In this document: positions 8,101-9,653 of the stretch, piece after piece
How the letters are laid out: each line of letters starts with the position of its first letter
Numbering within the stretch: position 1 is the stretch's first letter
Assembly (NCBI GenBank): GCA_003694235.1
Contig: RFKO01000256.1
Coordinates: 1 to 9,653 of the forward strand
Reading direction: 5' to 3'
DNA from: Anaerolineae bacterium
GTDB taxonomy: Bacteria; Chloroflexota; Anaerolineae; Anaerolineales; UBA11858
Length of the DNA stretch: 9,653 bases
Notes under the pieces: generated by a model
What the model was told of the DNA's origin: nothing
Seen by the model: only the letters and a program-made list of their open reading frames with translations
The model's database searches: none
Position numbers and translations under genes: made by a program

Positions 8101-8762
8101 CGATTTTCTTCACGCCCCAGCACGCCTGTACCTCCAGCGACCCGCGCCCTATCCTCGAAATCACCGCCCCGCGCAATGGCGACGTGATCACCTCCAGCCC
8201 GCTTTCAATCTACGGAGAGGCGGATGCGACCGCCAATTTCCGCTCCTACCGCCTGGAATGGGGCTGGGGCGAAGACCCGGTGGATTGGGATACGCTGGTC
8301 GAGCGCGATACGCCGCTCAATCCGCCGGATGAAATTTATGAGTGGGATATCCATGACCTGCCGGCGGGCAAGGTCACCCTGCGCCTCAGCGTGTTCAGCA
8401 CGCAGGATACCTATGCGCGCACCACCGTGGTGGTGGATTTGCAGGTGCCCACGCCAACCCTCACACCGACGCCCACGTTCACGGTGACTTCTACGCCCAC
8501 CGAAACGCCCACTCCCACGCTGACGCCAACGCCTACCGAGACGTTCACGCCAACCTGGACGCCTTCGATCACTCCCACCCCGACCTGGACGCCTTTGCCC
8601 ACCGATACGCCCTTGCCTTCGGACACGCCCCTGCCCCCCACTGATACGCCGCCAGTGTTGCCGACCGATACGCCGCCCGCGCTGCCGACCAACACGCCGC
8701 CCGCGCTGCCGACCGACACGCCGCTCCCCACCGCAACTCCGACACCCACTGCAACGCCATGA
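5196..8762 (+). CDS. Class A penicillin-binding protein (bifunctional transglycosylase/transpeptidase) with Ig-like domain and Thr/Pro tail
   Basis: 1188 residues; builds and cross-links peptidoglycan at the outer face of the membrane. Order: disordered acidic and Pro-rich cytoplasmic region (1-213); one membrane helix (about 222-246) preceded by Arg residues, so N-in/C-out; GT51 transglycosylase (about 270-445) with EDKDFYNHPG (catalytic-type E309), GASTITQQLVR and the second acid E393 in IYLNEVYYG; a linker; transpeptidase (about 535-860) with SxxK S602-SIK, SxN S665-YN and KTGTT at 803-807. All three penicillin-binding motifs are intact, so it should be active. C880, C891, C930 and C978 lie in a post-catalytic segment. 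About 984-1083 looks like an Ig/beta-sandwich domain (ITAPRNGDVI...), and 1084-1188 is a Thr-Pro-rich stalk with no sorting motif. It is longer than typical PBP1a-type proteins because of both extensions. The ATG at 5196 has only a weak GGGG upstream. It lies between the MaoC and glycosyltransferase genes in one apparent operon. Confidence 0.97.
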   Translation: MSEENAHRPEEGRRPEESQPEEPRERFRRLLDEAERIEEEIEPPRPDDSSSRRPTGDAPSTYLDLLKSAAHEPEKADDDSLYAQPLEPAAPATRAVETEEKPEEHGGTVTRPLEEDAMPPSPPSRSLEEDAVTPPPPPRLGTTPQTAPPALDTQGLPLPRRVDELDLEGTQVSTVALSRLGSARPAGGTTAPPPPVKPPSRRTRRDFDGQRARFLLGCLLRMTLLGMFVLALLTVLTVTAGFYIYWQIARDLPDPGDLRSRVSQFETTRILDRNGNLLYEILDPNAGRRTYVPLEEISPYLVAATLATEDKDFYNHPGFDPMAIVRAFWQNISSRETVSGASTITQQLVRTLFLSPEERARRTYMRKLREAILAAEVTRRYTKDEILEIYLNEVYYGNLAYGVEAAAQTYFGVSARDVNLAQAAFLAGLPQLPSVYDVYTNREVTLQRQQTVLLLMFQVSQEQGCIRVSNSPQPLCIEAAEAAAAARELENYEFKPPQVEMRYPHWVNYIRSLLEEQFDPQTIYRSGFTVYTTLDPGLQDIAQQVVREQVAALADKHVTNGAVVIIRPSTGEILAMVGSADFDNEEIDGQVNMAIAPRQPGSSIKPLTYVAAFEKGWTPATLIWDVRTEFPPSGDPNDPRPPYVPVNYDGRYHGPVTVRTALANSYNIPAVKTLQFVGIYDDPTTPQADGLISMAERLGITTLTRPDYGLSLTLGGGDVTLLELSGAYAVFANGGRRVPLVAITRIEDHLGNLVYQYDIPAGEQVIRPEHAFLISSILSDNEARTPAFGPNSPLNLPFQVAAKTGTTNDFRDNWTLGYTPDVVVGVWVGNADYTPMQGTSGLTGAAPIWNSVMQTAVQRITGGNPTPFLPPAGIIEKVICAVSGTEPSQWCPSQRREYFAADQPPLPKGLDLWQKAEIDTWTGLLSSPDCPDFTERKLGLNVTDPWAVKWILETDQGREWARSMGFEEPIFFTPQHACTSSDPRPILEITAPRNGDVITSSPLSIYGEADATANFRSYRLEWGWGEDPVDWDTLVERDTPLNPPDEIYEWDIHDLPAGKVTLRLSVFSTQDTYARTTVVVDLQVPTPTLTPTPTFTVTSTPTETPTPTLTPTPTETFTPTWTPSITPTPTWTPLPTDTPLPSDTPLPPTDTPPVLPTDTPPALPTNTPPALPTDTPLPTATPTPTATP
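5526..5609 (+). repeat. Two tandem 14-residue repeats in the PBP cytoplasmic region
   Basis: Residues 111-124 (RPLEEDAMPPSPPS) and 125-138 (RSLEEDAVTPPPPP) form a direct in-frame duplication. The nucleotide copies are diverged, so it is not a recent slippage event. It lies in the disordered N-terminal segment. Confidence 0.7.
8445..8759 (+). repeat. Thr/Pro-rich low-complexity tail with 24-bp minisatellite units
   Basis: The last 105 codons of the PBP encode PTPT-type sequence. The first part is a run of TPT/TPTP dipeptides. From 8637 to 8732 the DNA is a tandem array of four 24-base units (8637-8660, 8661-8684, 8685-8708 and 8709-8732). They encode PTDTPPVL, PTDTPPAL and PTNTPPAL, ending in PTDTPLPT. 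Units two and three differ at only two of 24 bases, so copy number may vary between strains. Such tails commonly act as extended, sometimes O-glycosylated stalks in secreted Chloroflexota proteins. Confidence 0.9.
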
Positions 8763-8765
8763 GGT

Positions 8766-8770
8766 AGAGG
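8766..8770 (+). promoter_or_regulatory. Ribosome binding site deciding a GTG start
   Basis: AGAGG lies five bases before the GTG at 8776. The other nearby GTG (8774) is followed at once by a stop codon, so this site fixes the glycosyltransferase start. Confidence 0.65.
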
Positions 8771-8775
8771 ACAGT

Positions 8776-9653
8776 GTGAAACCGGAGTCTCGCTCGCCGA
8801 CGCATTTGCTGGGGTTGTGGGCGCTCGCCGCCCTGGTCATGGCCTCCGTCTCGCCTGCCATTCACCCGACGCCGCCGCGCGATCCGGCCTTCTACCAGTT
8901 CGCCGGGGAGCGCCTGCTGGCAGGCGAGCGGCTGTATGTGGATGTATGGGATCATAAGCCGCCGCTGATTCACCATCTGAACGCTCTCGGCCTGTTGTTG
9001 GGCGCCGATTCGCGTTGGGGAATCTGGGGGCTGGAAGTGTTTTCGCTGGCAGCGGCGGTGCTGATGGCCTATCTCTTTTTGCGGCGGCGCTTTGCACCGC
9101 TGAGCGCCTTTCTGGGCATCTCGGTGGGGTTGGCTTTTTTTCTGCAGGTGTTGCAGGGCGGCGATTATACGGAGGAGTTCGCTCTGCCGCTTCAGGTTGC
9201 CGCCGCGGCGGCGTTCTTTGCCGCCCTGGATGAAGGTCGCTCCCGCCGCGGCCTGCTGGCGCTGGCGTGCGGACTGGCGCTGGGCGGGTTGTTCTTCCTG
9301 CGCCCCAACCTGATCGGCATTGCCCCCGCTTTGATCGTCGTTGGTCTGTGGCTTGTCCTGGTGGAGCGACGCACAATCCCGCCGCGGCTCTGGCTGAGCG
9401 CCGCGGCCGGCGTGGGGATTGTCGCCGCGGGCGCGCTGGGGTATGTCCTCTGGCGCTCGGATTGGGGGGAGTTCTGGAGAGCGGTCTTTGTGTACAATCG
9501 GGTGTACACCGCGCTGGGGCTGCGCGAGCACGTCCGCGCGCTGGGCCGGGGAGTGGTCTTCGTGCTTCGGTCGCCGTTGGGGGCGCTGGCAGCTGTGGCC
9601 TGGCTGGGCGCGCTGGCCTCGTTGGGGCGTCGCCGCGGGGCGGACGTGCTGCG
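8776..9653 (+). CDS. GT-C fold membrane glycosyltransferase (GT39/ArnT/PMT-like), partial at C-terminus
   Basis: The reading frame from the GTG at 8776 stays open for 292 codons to the window edge. It begins with a hydrophobic helix (11-29), then an outer loop with RDPAFYQFAGERLLAG (35-50) and YVDVWDHKPPLIHHL (54-68). The early Asp (D36) and the DxKPP motif (D59, K61-P63) are hallmarks of the PMT_2/ArnT-type superfamily. Members transfer a sugar from a polyprenyl-phosphate donor on the outer face of the membrane to lipid or protein acceptors. Further membrane segments lie at about 83-102, 108-126, 137-152, 157-176, 178-197, 207-226 and 256-284. GGDYTEEFALPL (128-139) is another outer-loop segment with acidic residues. 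It starts 13 bases after the PBP stop and is probably in the same operon. Acceptor and sugar cannot be told from the sequence. Confidence 0.88.
   Translation, partial: MKPESRSPTHLLGLWALAALVMASVSPAIHPTPPRDPAFYQFAGERLLAGERLYVDVWDHKPPLIHHLNALGLLLGADSRWGIWGLEVFSLAAAVLMAYLFLRRRFAPLSAFLGISVGLAFFLQVLQGGDYTEEFALPLQVAAAAAFFAALDEGRSRRGLLALACGLALGGLFFLRPNLIGIAPALIVVGLWLVLVERRTIPPRLWLSAAAGVGIVAAGALGYVLWRSDWGEFWRAVFVYNRVYTALGLREHVRALGRGVVFVLRSPLGALAAVAWLGALASLGRRRGADVL

Noticed and set aside
6435..8123. Minus-strand open frame of 562 codons antisense to the PBP catalytic domains
   Set aside because: It mirrors conserved transpeptidase codons, and its composition is that of a GC-driven shadow.
8411..8749. 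Minus-strand Gly/Val/Ser repeat frame opposite the Thr/Pro tail
   Set aside because: It is simply the complement of the PTPT-encoding repeats; no start signal.

Overview
The window is GC-rich, densely coding bacterial DNA. It most resembles a member of the Chloroflexota, probably Anaerolineae. This is an inference from three things: the class A penicillin-binding protein (PBP) with a Thr-Pro tail, the style of the six-hairpin glycosidase, and -10-like boxes with little -35 signal. No rRNA or marker gene is present to confirm it.

Layout. Two transcription units diverge from an intergenic region at about 4322-4709. On the minus strand a putative (alpha/alpha)6 glycoside hydrolase (4321-1883) is followed, with a 50-base overlap, by a CPA1-type Na+/H+ antiporter (1932 to beyond position 1, C-terminus cut off by the window edge). 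On the plus strand a MaoC-like hydratase/dehydratase (4710-5180) is followed after 15 bases by a large class A PBP (5196-8762), then after 13 bases by a GT-C membrane glycosyltransferase (from 8776, cut off by the right edge). The intergenic region holds a palindromic MITE-like repeat with 28-nt arms and a plausible promoter for each unit.

The most notable feature is at the left edge. The antiporter reads through its membrane domain and a helical cytosolic linker into a domain that resembles the PstA/DarA cyclic-di-AMP receptor family. The fusion would place a candidate second-messenger or PII-like sensor directly on a cation/proton antiporter. Several positions expected to contact the nucleotide differ, so the ligand is open.

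The plus-strand unit looks devoted to the cell envelope: peptidoglycan polymerisation and cross-linking, plus lipid-linked sugar transfer, with an acyl-CoA hydratase-like gene in front. The PBP has two unusual extensions: a disordered N-terminal cytoplasmic region of about 210 residues and a C-terminal Ig-like domain with a Thr/Pro stalk. Long open frames antisense to the large genes were judged to be GC-driven shadows.
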